From NCBI RefSeq assembly GCF_963676815.1, contig NZ_OY781365.1, forward strand, positions 3,568,501-3,632,500: a DNA stretch of 64,000 nucleotides, read 5' to 3'. The DNA comes from an uncultured Draconibacterium sp. Its GTDB lineage: Bacteria > Bacteroidota > Bacteroidia > Bacteroidales > Prolixibacteraceae. Of the stretch, positions 1 to 8,495 are shown piece after piece. The position numbers and the translations under genes are program-made. Position 1 is the stretch's first letter. The number at the start of each line of letters is the position of its first letter. The notes under the pieces were generated by a model. It was not told where the DNA came from and did not search any database. It saw only the letters and a list, made by a program, of their open reading frames with translations.

Positions 1-206
1 TTGGTGAGAATGACATGTCGTTTTTGGATTACGCTGCCGGAATGTGGCGAATGCAGGCACTGGTAAAAATTGGCAGTTTGTGCGTATTTACCAATGTAGC
101 TGCATTTTGGTTTTTTTTACGTTTGAAGTACGAAAAAGCTGCACGCGGTGTTTTGGGAGTCACAATTCTATATGCTTTTGTGGTGTTAATTTCACTATCA
201 ATTTAA
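1..206 (+). CDS. Small membrane protein, 5'-truncated by window edge
   Basis: The reading frame is open from the first bases of the window, so the gene begins upstream; only the last ~67 residues are visible. They contain two hydrophobic stretches separated by a short basic loop (LRLKYEKAARG), which suggests two transmembrane helices. The stop codon lies one base before the lpxB start, so the two genes are very probably co-transcribed. I do not recognise the family. An internal ATG at position 15 would give a 63-residue protein, but the in-frame residues before it make a longer protein more likely. Confidence 0.5.
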   Translation, partial: GENDMSFLDYAAGMWRMQALVKIGSLCVFTNVAAFWFFLRLKYEKAARGVLGVTILYAFVVLISLSI

Positions 207-207
207 T

Positions 208-1332
208 ATGCGATACTACATTATAGCGGGCGAAGCATCGGGCGATTTGCATGGCTCAAACCTGATGAAAGAACTGAAAGCCGCCGATAAAAAAGCCGGA
301 TTTCGTTTTTTTGGCGGCGATAAAATGCAAGCTGTTGGTGGCGAGTTGGTTAAACATTACCGCGAAATGGCGTTTATGGGTTTTGTGAATGTAATTCTGA
401 ATATCAGAACCATAAAACGCAACATGGAGTTTTGCAAAAAAGATTTAATCAACTACAAACCCGATGTACTGATTTTAATTGATTACCCCGGATTCAACCT
501 GCGAATTGCAGAATTTGCCAAACTAAACAACATAAGAGTTTACTATTACATTTCGCCAAAATTGTGGGCGTGGAAAGAATACCGTGTTAAAAAAGTGCGG
601 GCTTTTGTTGACGAACTATTTACCATTTTTCCGTTTGAAACCGAGTTTTATAAAAAGCACGGTATTGATGTAAATTATGTGGGAAATCCGCTTTTTGACT
701 CAATAAAAGAATTTGAAAAGACAGCGCAATCATCTGCCGATTTTAAAGCCAACAATGGTTTGGATGAACGCCCGATAATTGCCTTGCTGGCCGGAAGTCG
801 GGTGCAGGAAATAAAAGGTACACTTCCTGTAATGAAAAAGGCTGTTGAAGGGCGTGACGATTACCAGGTTGTGCTGGCCGGAGTGTCGTCGGTTGACAAA
901 GCATTGTACGATGGAATATTGCAGGGTAGCAACATAAAAGTGCTGTACGAATCTACTTACGATTTGCTGAATAATGCGCATACAGCTTTGGTTGCATCAG
1001 GTACCGCGGCCTTGGAAACAGCTTTGTTTCATGTGCCACAAACTGTACTTTACAAAGTTGAAGGCGGCGTGTTGGTGCATTACATTATGGCCGCAGTTTT
1101 AAAGATTGACTGGGTGTCGCTGCCCAATATTATTCTGGGTAAAATGGCCGTAAAAGAGCTGCTTCAAAAAGATATGACCGTTAAGAAAGTAACAGCAGAA
1201 CTGGATCGATTGCTCGCCGATGAAACATATCGCAGTAGGATTCTGTCCGATTACCAGGAAATGCAACAACTAATGGGAGAGCCGGGATGCTCTAAACGGG
1301 CAGCTGAAAAAATGGTTTCGTTACTGCAATGA
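208..1332 (+). CDS. lpxB: Lipid-A-disaccharide synthase LpxB
   Basis: LpxB (GT19 family) condenses UDP-2,3-diacylglucosamine with lipid X to make the lipid A disaccharide at the inner face of the inner membrane. The 374-residue length is normal. Family motifs are visible: GEASGDLHG at residues 8-16, an IDYPGFNLR loop near 91-99 (the position of the acidic residue before the nucleotide-binding core), SPKLWAWKEYRVKKV near 116-130, a YVGNPL segment where many homologues have YVGHPL, AGSRVQEI in place of the usual PGSR.xEI, and SGTAALE near the end of the nucleotide-binding domain. The start is one base after the upstream stop, and the stop overlaps the next start (ATGA), so it sits in a tight operon. 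The assignment is secure. Confidence 0.96.
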   Translation: MRYYIIAGEASGDLHGSNLMKELKAADKKAGFRFFGGDKMQAVGGELVKHYREMAFMGFVNVILNIRTIKRNMEFCKKDLINYKPDVLILIDYPGFNLRIAEFAKLNNIRVYYYISPKLWAWKEYRVKKVRAFVDELFTIFPFETEFYKKHGIDVNYVGNPLFDSIKEFEKTAQSSADFKANNGLDERPIIALLAGSRVQEIKGTLPVMKKAVEGRDDYQVVLAGVSSVDKALYDGILQGSNIKVLYESTYDLLNNAHTALVASGTAALETALFHVPQTVLYKVEGGVLVHYIMAAVLKIDWVSLPNIILGKMAVKELLQKDMTVKKVTAELDRLLADETYRSRILSDYQEMQQLMGEPGCSKRAAEKMVSLLQ

Positions 1333-1961
1333 AGAAATTGTTCTATTTAAATAAAAGATGGAGTTATGCCGCCGGATTTTTTCTTTTTAGCTTGGTGGCG
1401 TGTTTTCTATTAATGAGTCTCTTGTCAGCAAAATCACTCAGTCTGCCACATTCATATTTGTGGTCGATAGGAATACTTTTAGGGTTCGGTCTGTTGATTG
1501 CAGTTTTGGTAATTACATTGCAAACTCTGGTAAAAGAAGTTGAAGTTGACAAGGATTGTTTTATTCTTCATTTCTTTTTGTTCAATCAAAAAATGTATAG
1601 GTTTAATCAACTCAAGCAATATGCAACTGCCGTTTATGGAAATGGTCGTTACATTATGGCTCATTCCGTAATTTTAGAATTTGATGATGGGAGACGCTAC
1701 CAGGTTGCCGACCCGATAATTGAAAATTACAAGCAGTTTTATGAATATATGAAGGAGAATAAATTTAATTGTTTTGGATATATTGGACAAAATAACTGGA
1801 GAAAGAAAAATAAACCGTTTTCGAAAAAATGGGTTGTTGAGCGCAACGAAAAAGATTTAATTAAAGCCATTGAGAAAAGGAAAGGTGTGATAATTTTGTA
1901 CATCTATGGAATAATTGCACTTGCAATGAATTATGCGATGGTGCGTTATCTTATTTTCTAA
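1329..1961 (+). CDS. Membrane protein of unknown function (210 aa)
   Basis: The start overlaps the lpxB stop by four bases (ATGA), indicating translational coupling. The protein has two hydrophobic helices near residues 15-35 and 42-62, a soluble central part of ~110 residues rich in aromatic and basic residues, and a C-terminal hydrophobic helix near 188-206. The order of two N-terminal helices followed by a beta-rich middle recalls bacterial PH-like membrane proteins, but no diagnostic motif is visible and this is only a guess. It lies between lpxB and a GldF-GldG fusion, which points to an envelope role without showing one. Confidence 0.75.
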   Translation: MKKLFYLNKRWSYAAGFFLFSLVACFLLMSLLSAKSLSLPHSYLWSIGILLGFGLLIAVLVITLQTLVKEVEVDKDCFILHFFLFNQKMYRFNQLKQYATAVYGNGRYIMAHSVILEFDDGRRYQVADPIIENYKQFYEYMKENKFNCFGYIGQNNWRKKNKPFSKKWVVERNEKDLIKAIEKRKGVIILYIYGIIALAMNYAMVRYLIF

Positions 1962-1976
1962 TTAAAAGCAACAGAA

Positions 1977-4385
1977 GTGTATAGCTTATTTAAAAAAGAA
2001 ATAAAAACTTTCCTTGGATCGCTGATCGGTTACCTGGCCGTACTGGTTTTTTTATTGGTAACCGGTTTGTTTCTATGGATTTTTCCGGGCAATTACAATA
2101 TTCCTGACAATAATTATGCAACGCTGCAGGGGCTTTTTACGCTGGCGCCGTGGCTGTACCTGTTTCTGGTACCTGCTATTACCATGCGAATGTTCGCCGA
2201 CGAAAAACGCAGCGGAACCATCGAAATTCTGCTTACACGCCCACTTGCTGATTTCCAGTTGGTAATGGCCAAATTCCTGGCCGGATTGGTGCTTGTCGTT
2301 TTCTCGTTGTTACCCACTTTTCTTTATTTTATATCGGTTTATTGGTTGGGAAACCCTGTTGGAAGTATCGACACCGGTGCAACCTGGGGATCGTTTATGG
2401 GGCTGTTTTTCCTGGCAACTATTTATGTGGCCATTGGCATTTTTGCCTCGTCGCTAACTGATAACCAAATTGTTTCTTTCATTTTCGGAATGTCGCTGTC
2501 GTTTATTTTTTACCTCGGTTTCGAGTTTGTGGCATCGGCAGAAGTTCCGTATTTGCTGGAGCAACTTTTCTCGTGGCTGAGTATTAACGATCATTACCTT
2601 TCCATTTCGCGGGGTGTGGTCGATATGCGCGATATCCTCTATTTTATCGGAATGGCCTTTTTGTTTTTGTACGGCACCACCTTAATCTTACGAAAAGGCA
2701 AACTCCGAAAAACAAAGGCAAAAGTTCGTGCAGTAGTAATTCCGCTGGCCGTTTTACTGGTACTGGCTATTTCATCCAATTTTTTGTATCGTATCGATCT
2801 TACAGCCGAAAAACGTTATTCGCTTTCGGATGTGAGTAAACAAATGGTAAGCGGATTGGAAGCACCGGTGGAAGTGGAATTGTACTTGAGTGGTGAACTG
2901 GAAGCGGGATTGCGAAAAATACAAAACGAAGTACTGGAGAAAATTGCGGTACTGAATGCATACAGTTCGGCGCCGATTCGGGTGCGTATATTTAATCCGT
3001 ACAGTATTGGGAATATCGAAAAGCAGGAAGAATTTATCGCCGACATCGTAAACAGAGGGGTGCCGCGAATTAATTTTGGGCATAAAACCGAGCAAGGTGT
3101 GAGTTCCCGTTTTATATTTCCCGGAGCAATAATTCGTTACCAAAACAAAGAGCTGGCGGTTAATTTTCTGAAAAATAATCCGTACACCAGTTACGAAAAT
3201 AACTTTAATCACTCGGTAGAGACCATCGAGTTTGAGTTGGTAAATGCCTTTCATAAATTGATGCGAAAGAAGAAATCGGTACTAGCATTCTTACAGGGAC
3301 ACGATGAGGCGAATCAATACGAAGTGGCCGATATTGCGCGTGCACTTTCTGCCGATTTTGAAATTGACATGATGGAAGCTGCCGACCTGGAAGATTCGGA
3401 CGTAGATATTTTGGTAATCGCCAATCCGAAAAAGGAATTCCCCGAAACTTCCAAAATTGCCATCGATCAGTACCTGATGAAAGGTGGCAAACTGATGTGG
3501 CTTGTTGATCCGGTGCAGGTGAGTTTAGATAGTTTGAGTAAAGGATTTCAAACGTATTCTTTTCCAAACGACATGAATTTGGGCGACCAGTTGTTTCGCT
3601 ACGGTGTGCGTTTAAATTACGAATTGCTACAGGATGTAAACTGTATTCAGATTCGTGTAAACACGGCGGCACCGGGAAATCCGCCACGTTATACTTTACA
3701 TCCGTGGTATTATTCGCCGCTGCTAACACCCAACGACAATAACCCGATAAGCCGAAACCTGAACTGGGTAAAAACCGAGTTTGTTTCGTCGCTAGATACC
3801 GTTTCTGCCAATTCAACCATTCAAAAAGAGGTGATTCTGAGTACATCGCCTTATGCCCGACGGATAAAAGCACCGTCGTCGGTAAGCCTAGGAAATATTA
3901 ACAATCCGCCGGCTCGCGAGTTGTTCACGCAGTCGGATATTCCGGTTGGTGTTTTGTTGGAAGGTGTTTTTACTTCGAACTATAAAAACCGCATGGTGGA
4001 AAATTACGGTTATTCTTCGGCCGACATCATTACGGAAAGTCAGCCTACACAAATGATCGTGATTGCCGACGGTGGAATGATCACCAATAAAGTCAACTAT
4101 TCTACCAATCCACCTAAAATTCAGGAACTTGGTTATGACGAAGTTTCGGGACAGGTTTTCGGAAATAAGGAATTTTTGATCAACGCTATTTCGTACCTCG
4201 ATGATAAACAGGGAATTATGCAGTTGCGTGGGCGGTCGCTAAAATTACGGTTGCTCGATAAAGTAAAACTGCGCGAAGAAGCCGCTTTCTGGAAATGGCT
4301 GAATGTATTGCTGCCACTGCTTTTGATCATTGTTTTTGCACTGGTTTACAACCTTGTCCGTAAATACAAATACAACCGTTCATAA
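1977..4385 (+). CDS. GldF-GldG fusion, gliding-type ABC transporter permease/accessory protein
   Basis: An 802-residue protein joining two modules that are separate genes in many Bacteroidota. Residues 1 to ~240 form an ABC-2 type permease like GldF, with about six hydrophobic helices and the MFADEKRSGTIEILLTRP loop typical of ABC-2 permeases. After a further helix at about 250-270 comes a long GldG-like extracytoplasmic domain beginning LTAEKRYSLSDVSKQM, ending with a helix near 778-795 and a basic tail. The start is GTG, 15 bases after the preceding stop. In flavobacteria GldA (ATPase), GldF and GldG form a transporter needed for gliding and linked to T9SS function. No gldA lies next to this gene, so its ATPase must be elsewhere. 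Many non-gliding Bacteroidota carry GldF/GldG homologues, so gliding should not be assumed. Confidence 0.88.
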   Translation: MYSLFKKEIKTFLGSLIGYLAVLVFLLVTGLFLWIFPGNYNIPDNNYATLQGLFTLAPWLYLFLVPAITMRMFADEKRSGTIEILLTRPLADFQLVMAKFLAGLVLVVFSLLPTFLYFISVYWLGNPVGSIDTGATWGSFMGLFFLATIYVAIGIFASSLTDNQIVSFIFGMSLSFIFYLGFEFVASAEVPYLLEQLFSWLSINDHYLSISRGVVDMRDILYFIGMAFLFLYGTTLILRKGKLRKTKAKVRAVVIPLAVLLVLAISSNFLYRIDLTAEKRYSLSDVSKQMVSGLEAPVEVELYLSGELEAGLRKIQNEVLEKIAVLNAYSSAPIRVRIFNPYSIGNIEKQEEFIADIVNRGVPRINFGHKTEQGVSSRFIFPGAIIRYQNKELAVNFLKNNPYTSYENNFNHSVETIEFELVNAFHKLMRKKKSVLAFLQGHDEANQYEVADIARALSADFEIDMMEAADLEDSDVDILVIANPKKEFPETSKIAIDQYLMKGGKLMWLVDPVQVSLDSLSKGFQTYSFPNDMNLGDQLFRYGVRLNYELLQDVNCIQIRVNTAAPGNPPRYTLHPWYYSPLLTPNDNNPISRNLNWVKTEFVSSLDTVSANSTIQKEVILSTSPYARRIKAPSSVSLGNINNPPARELFTQSDIPVGVLLEGVFTSNYKNRMVENYGYSSADIITESQPTQMIVIADGGMITNKVNYSTNPPKIQELGYDEVSGQVFGNKEFLINAISYLDDKQGIMQLRGRSLKLRLLDKVKLREEAAFWKWLNVLLPLLLIIVFALVYNLVRKYKYNRS

Positions 4386-4508
4386 AATAGGGTAAAATCC
4401 CTTTTATCACGATAGGGATAATTCATGAAAGTTTGTATATTCGTATACTTAGATTGGTGTCAACCGAAGCACCGTTAAGTATGAAATCAAAAAAATAAAT
4501 CGAAATAA

Positions 4509-5636
4509 ATGAAGTTTGTAGTTTCAAGCACCGAATTACTGAGCCACCTTTCTGCAATTAGTAAGGTAATCAGCAGTAAAAGTACAATGCCAATTCTCGA
4601 TAACTTCTTGTTTCAGTTAAGCGAAACAGAGTTAACTATAACAGCTTCCGATCTGGAGTCGACTTTAATTACCAGCCTCGAGTTGGATAATATTGAAGGA
4701 GAAGGAGCCGTTGCAGTTCCGGCAAAATTAATAACTGATACGCTAAAAGAATTTCCGGAGCAACCGCTGACATTTCAGATTGATGGTGATTCGTACCTTG
4801 TTGAAATTTATTCAGACAATGGTAAGTTCAGCATTATGGGCCAAAATGCCGAGGATTTCCCGGAGCAGCCACAGTTGGATGATGAAGGTGCATCGTCGAT
4901 CGATGTTAGCCATGTTGTACTTCAAAAAGGTATTGAAAAAACTTTGTTTGCTACTGCCGACGACGAGTTACGTCCGGTAATGAATGGTATTTACGTGGAG
5001 TTGACTCCTGATTTTATGAGCTTTGTTGCTTCGGATGCGCACAAGCTGGTACGTTACCGTCGTTTGGATGCAAAAGCTGAATTCGAGTCATCGTTTATTT
5101 TGCCTAAAAAGCCGGCCAGTTTATTGAAAAACCTGTTGCCAAAAGAAGAGTTTGATGTAAAACTGGAATTCGACGATAAAAATGCCTTTTTTACATTGAG
5201 CAACTACAAACTGATCTGTCGTTTGGTAGAAGGAAATTACCCAACTTATAACTCGGTAATTCCTACCAACAATCCAAACAAAATGATCATCGATCGTCTG
5301 AATTTCTTCAACACCGTAAAACGTGTTTCTGTATTCTCGAACCAGGCGAGCAACTTGGTAAAACTGAATATTACTGACAACCAGTTAGTGGTTTCGGCAC
5401 AAGATATCGACTTCTCTATTTCGGCAGTTGAACGCATCAATTGCGAATACGAAGGCGAAGAAATTGAAATTGGTTTCAAATCAACTTTCCTGCAGGAAAT
5501 TTTGACCAATATTTCAACCGGCGATGTTAAAGTTGAAATGAGCGATCCAACACGTGCAGGCTTGTTACTTCCGGCAGAAAATGAGGAAGACGAAGACATG
5601 TTGATGTTGCTGATGCCAATGATGATAAACGTTTAA
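4509..5636 (+). CDS. dnaN: DNA polymerase III beta subunit (sliding clamp)
   Basis: The beta clamp forms a ring around DNA and tethers the replicative polymerase and repair factors. The 375-residue length is standard. The protein starts MKFVVSSTELLSHLSAISK and has the features of three repeated clamp domains, including SDLESTL near the end of the first, FVASDAHKLVRYR in the second, and a C-terminal MLMLLMPMMINV tail that corresponds to the usual L(M)MPM hydrophobic end. A 120-base gap upstream and a terminator hairpin downstream suggest it is transcribed alone. It is not next to dnaA or oriC features here, as is usual in Bacteroidota. Confidence 0.97.
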   Translation: MKFVVSSTELLSHLSAISKVISSKSTMPILDNFLFQLSETELTITASDLESTLITSLELDNIEGEGAVAVPAKLITDTLKEFPEQPLTFQIDGDSYLVEIYSDNGKFSIMGQNAEDFPEQPQLDDEGASSIDVSHVVLQKGIEKTLFATADDELRPVMNGIYVELTPDFMSFVASDAHKLVRYRRLDAKAEFESSFILPKKPASLLKNLLPKEEFDVKLEFDDKNAFFTLSNYKLICRLVEGNYPTYNSVIPTNNPNKMIIDRLNFFNTVKRVSVFSNQASNLVKLNITDNQLVVSAQDIDFSISAVERINCEYEGEEIEIGFKSTFLQEILTNISTGDVKVEMSDPTRAGLLLPAENEEDEDMLMLLMPMMINV

Positions 5637-5656
5637 AAAAGTATAACGATAAACCG

Positions 5657-5696
5657 AAAAGGTATCCGGGAACGCAGGTTTTAGGGTACCTTTTTT
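5657..5696 (+). terminator. Rho-independent terminator after dnaN
   Basis: An 8-bp stem AAAAGGTA / TACCTTTT encloses a 22-base loop and is followed by T-rich sequence on the + strand, 20 bases downstream of the dnaN stop. Confidence 0.7.
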
Positions 5697-5710
5697 AATT
5701 CATACCCACC

Positions 5711-6517
5711 ATGAAGTTACATTTAAAAAACGCTTTGGTTTTTTTAGATCTGGAAACCACCGGAATAAACATTGTTACGGATCGAATTGTGGAGATTGCA
5801 CTAATAAAAGTTAATGTTGACGGAACAGAGGAAGAAAAACTGATGCGCATAAATCCTGAGCAACCGATTCCGATTGAAGCATCTTTGATCCACGGAATTT
5901 ACGACGAGGATGTTAAAGACGCACCAACTTTTAAAGAGGTGGCAAAAACGTTGGCAAAATTTATGGAAGGATGCGATCTGGCAGGTTTTAATTCCAATCG
6001 TTTTGATATTCCGTTACTGGCCGAAGAGTTTTTACGTGCCGAGGTGGATGTTGATTTTAAAAAGCGCAAATTTATTGATGTGCAGGCCATTTTCCACAAA
6101 ATGGAAAAACGTACACTGGCAGCGGCATACAAATTTTATTGTAACCAGGAATTAACCGATGCGCACAGTGCCATGGCCGATACAAAGGCAACTTACGAAG
6201 TGCTGAAATCGCAGCTCGATAAATACAAAGGTGTGGAGTATGAAGATGCTAAAGGAAAAAAATCAACTCCGATTGAAAACGATGTAAATAAGTTGAGCGA
6301 ATTCTCGTCGTACGACCGCAATGTTGATTTTGTAGGCCGCATTGTTTACGATGAAAATGGTGTTGAGGTATTTAATTTCGGTAAGAACAAAGGAGTGCCG
6401 GTTGAGCAGGTTTTACAAGAACAACCCGGTTACTTTGGCTGGATTTTAAACAGCGAATTTCCGCTGTATACTAAAAAAGTACTTACGCAGTTAAAATTAA
6501 AAATGATGAGCAAGTAA
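5711..6517 (+). CDS. DEDDh 3'-5' exonuclease (DnaQ/epsilon-like) with C-terminal extension
   Basis: This 268-residue protein has an N-terminal RNase T/DnaQ-type exonuclease domain. Exo I is FLDLETTG (D13, E15), Exo II is AGFNSNRFDIPLLAEE (D99), and Exo III has H152 and D157 (DAHSAMADTKA), giving a complete DEDDh catalytic set that would bind two metal ions. Residues ~215-268 form a small extra domain with FNFGKNKGVPVEQV and WILNSEFPLYTK, similar to the short domain seen in DUF3820-type proteins. It is either a proofreading-like exonuclease or a stand-alone repair/RNA exonuclease. It follows dnaN directly, which fits a replication or repair role, but a terminator separates the two. Confidence 0.9.
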   Translation: MKLHLKNALVFLDLETTGINIVTDRIVEIALIKVNVDGTEEEKLMRINPEQPIPIEASLIHGIYDEDVKDAPTFKEVAKTLAKFMEGCDLAGFNSNRFDIPLLAEEFLRAEVDVDFKKRKFIDVQAIFHKMEKRTLAAAYKFYCNQELTDAHSAMADTKATYEVLKSQLDKYKGVEYEDAKGKKSTPIENDVNKLSEFSSYDRNVDFVGRIVYDENGVEVFNFGKNKGVPVEQVLQEQPGYFGWILNSEFPLYTKKVLTQLKLKMMSK

Positions 6518-6521
6518 AGCT

Positions 6522-6606
6522 TGTCATTTCGAAGGAGGAACGACTGAGAATTGAAAATCAGCGGAGCTAAATCTGTTACAGATTTCCCGCTGTGCTCGAA
6601 ATGACA
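6522..6606. repeat. Intergenic inverted-repeat element (GTCATTTCGA family)
   Basis: Perfect 11-bp inverted ends, TGTCATTTCGA (6522-6532) and TCGAAATGACA (6596-6606), enclose a core containing the small palindrome AAATCTGTTACAGATTT. A partial, diverged relative lies near 51480-51520. This looks like a short dispersed, non-coding repeat. Transcribed, it would form a long hairpin between the exonuclease and FAH genes. Confidence 0.75.
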
Positions 6607-6629
6607 GTGTAATTGTAAAGCTTTGAATC

Positions 6630-7244
6630 ATGAAAATAATTTGCATAGGAAGAAATTACGTGGCTCATGCCAGGGAGCTGGGCAATGACGTACCCGAAGA
6701 ACCCATATTTTTCATGAAGCCGGATACGGCCTTATTGAGGAATAATGATCCGTTCTATATCCCGGACTGGACCAACGAGGTGCATCACGAAATTGAGTTG
6801 GTGATCAAGATAAATCGTATTGGCAAAAACATTGAGAAACGCTTTGCCCACCGTTATTATGATGAGGTTGGCTTGGGAATCGATTTCACGGCCCGCGATG
6901 TGCAGGCGAAGCTTAAAGCAAAAGGACTGCCCTGGGAAAAAGCCAAAGCTTTTGATAAGTCGGCGGTGTTGAGTAATACTTTTTTGCCCAAATCAATTTT
7001 CCCCGATCAGGAGGCAATCGGTTTTCGGTTGGACATAAATGGCGATACGGTTCAGGAATCACATTCGGGATTGATGATCTTTGATTTTGATGAGTTGATT
7101 GCTCATATCTCAAAATACGTCACCCTTAAAATTGGTGACCTGATTTACACCGGAACACCCGCAAATGTTGGTCCGGTTGCCATCGGCGATCGTTTGGAAG
7201 GGTATCTGGAGGACAAGAAATTGTTTGATTTTGAAGTTAAGTAA
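6630..7244 (+). CDS. Fumarylacetoacetate hydrolase (FAH) family protein
   Basis: This 204-residue protein is a compact FAH-fold enzyme of the type that acts as acylpyruvase, oxaloacetate decarboxylase or 2-hydroxyhepta-2,4-diene isomerase. It starts MKIICIGRNYVAHARELG and contains FFMKPDTAL, the metal-site segments VHHEIELVIKI and GIDFTARDVQ, PWEKAKAFDKSAVLS, and the C-terminal GDLIYTGTPANVGPV typical of the family. The exact substrate cannot be read from the sequence. It is monocistronic by context: a repeat element lies upstream and a GC-rich hairpin downstream. Confidence 0.93.
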   Translation: MKIICIGRNYVAHARELGNDVPEEPIFFMKPDTALLRNNDPFYIPDWTNEVHHEIELVIKINRIGKNIEKRFAHRYYDEVGLGIDFTARDVQAKLKAKGLPWEKAKAFDKSAVLSNTFLPKSIFPDQEAIGFRLDINGDTVQESHSGLMIFDFDELIAHISKYVTLKIGDLIYTGTPANVGPVAIGDRLEGYLEDKKLFDFEVK

Positions 7245-7264
7245 GTCCATTAAAAATATTTCTT

Positions 7265-7286
7265 ACCCCGGCTTTTAAGCCGGGGT
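7265..7286 (+). terminator. Hairpin after the FAH gene
   Basis: A perfect 10-bp stem ACCCCGGCTT / AAGCCGGGGT with a two-base loop, followed by TTAT. It is followed by the related sequence CCGGGCTTTAGCCC, so this may also belong to a dispersed 'CCCCGGCTT' repeat family and not be a dedicated terminator. Confidence 0.6.
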
Positions 7287-7330
7287 TTATTATATCCTGT
7301 AAACCGGGCTTTAGCCCTTAATTTTGTAAA

Positions 7331-7753
7331 ATGGAAAATTATCACTTTGAATTAGAAATGCAGGTACGCGATTACGAATGCGACATTCAGGGAATTGTAA
7401 ATAACGCTGTTTACCAAAACTACCTGGAACATACTCGTCATAAATTTTTGAACCATGTTGGGCTCGATTTTGCCAAACTCCACGACGAGGGAATCGACGC
7501 AGTGGTTATAAAAGCCGAGTTGGAATACAAATTTCCGTTACGTCCCGGCGACGACTTTTTAGTTCGTTTGAAGATAGGAAAACAAGGTCGTTTACGCATT
7601 GTGTTTTTGCAGGAGGTAATTCGTAAAACCGATGAAAAACTGATGATAAAAGGCCGTATTACTTCAGTTCTTACACGAAATGGCCGGCCACTGTCACCCG
7701 AAATTCTGGAAAGTAAATTTAAAGAGGCTGGAATTGTTATTGAGGAAGTTTAA
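7331..7753 (+). CDS. Acyl-CoA thioesterase, hot-dog fold (4HBT/YbgC type)
   Basis: This 140-residue single-domain hot-dog protein carries the 4HBT/YbgC active-site region VRDYECDIQGIVNNAVYQNYLE, with the predicted catalytic Asp at residue 18. It probably hydrolyses acyl-CoA or acyl-ACP thioesters in the cytoplasm. Bacteroidota often keep several such enzymes, and the substrate cannot be deduced. Its 3' end overlaps the convergent YkgJ gene by four bases, so both genes use a shared tail-to-tail junction with no room for a separate terminator. Confidence 0.9.
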   Translation: MENYHFELEMQVRDYECDIQGIVNNAVYQNYLEHTRHKFLNHVGLDFAKLHDEGIDAVVIKAELEYKFPLRPGDDFLVRLKIGKQGRLRIVFLQEVIRKTDEKLMIKGRITSVLTRNGRPLSPEILESKFKEAGIVIEEV

Positions 7754-8385
7754 ATTAGTTTCTCTTCAATACGAAATTCTTTTGCTTCAATACCATTGGT
7801 TTTTAGCGCCGATTTAAATCCTTCGTTCATCATTCGTCCCAGGCGCATTGGCATATCCAAAAGGGCAGGGTAGGTGGTTTTGTCATCGGGTTTGTTATAA
7901 AAGTGAACACAGCTTTTTACATCCGACGAAAGATAGATGCGGCAGGCCATCGGGCGTGCATCATAAGCCATGCAGGTTTTTTCTTTTAATAAAGGACAAG
8001 CGTATTTGGCATTCATCAATTCATCGCCTTTCAAGTGTCCGAGTTTGTCTTGTTTTTGTTTTGCTTTTTCCTGAATGTATGATACGGTTTCAGCGTCAAA
8101 CATTTTATTTACGTTAGCCTTTAAATACTCCAGCTCGTAATCCAGCGCAAATACCGGTTGATGACAACACCAGCTGCAGCCTCGTTTGCAATCTATACTT
8201 TGATTTTGTTGCCGGGCATAAACAAACAACGAATCAATCAATCCGTCGATGGCCGCATACATTTCTTTTAATGATTGATGCAACGCGTCCTGCTCCATGT
8301 TCGCCTCAACAGCTTTCATAGCCAATTGATAACCATCGTGAAAAAAGGCTTTTTCGAGTTGTTCAAATTGTGGATTTGTGGTCAT
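7750..8385 (-). CDS. YkgJ-family cysteine cluster protein
   Basis: The protein has the Cys-rich zinc/iron-chelating YkgJ signature: CKRGCSWCCHQP in the middle and further cysteines in the segments ACPLLKEKTCMAYDARPMACRIY, which together should bind a metal or Fe-S centre. I start it at the ATG at 8385 (MTTNPQFEQLEKAFF); the frame continues 15 codons further upstream, but that extension (MFLNRKFNILNKN) looks like untranslated AT-rich leader. Function is unknown; members are often suspected of roles in metal handling or protein modification. It lies tail-to-tail with the thioesterase gene. Confidence 0.88.
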   Translation of the reverse strand: MTTNPQFEQLEKAFFHDGYQLAMKAVEANMEQDALHQSLKEMYAAIDGLIDSLFVYARQQNQSIDCKRGCSWCCHQPVFALDYELEYLKANVNKMFDAETVSYIQEKAKQKQDKLGHLKGDELMNAKYACPLLKEKTCMAYDARPMACRIYLSSDVKSCVHFYNKPDDKTTYPALLDMPMRLGRMMNEGFKSALKTNGIEAKEFRIEEKLI

Positions 8386-8495
8386 AGTAATATTTTTGTT
8401 TAAAATATTGAATTTACGATTCAAAAACAATACTTAAATGACTTTGGGAAATGAAAAATAAAATTTTCCAGTAATTATAGTTGTCTTGGAACGGT

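Noticed and set aside
3205..3873. Long antisense frame (222 codons) in the gldFG gene
   Set aside because: It lies fully inside a recognised gene on the other strand, and its translation is low in family-like patterns.
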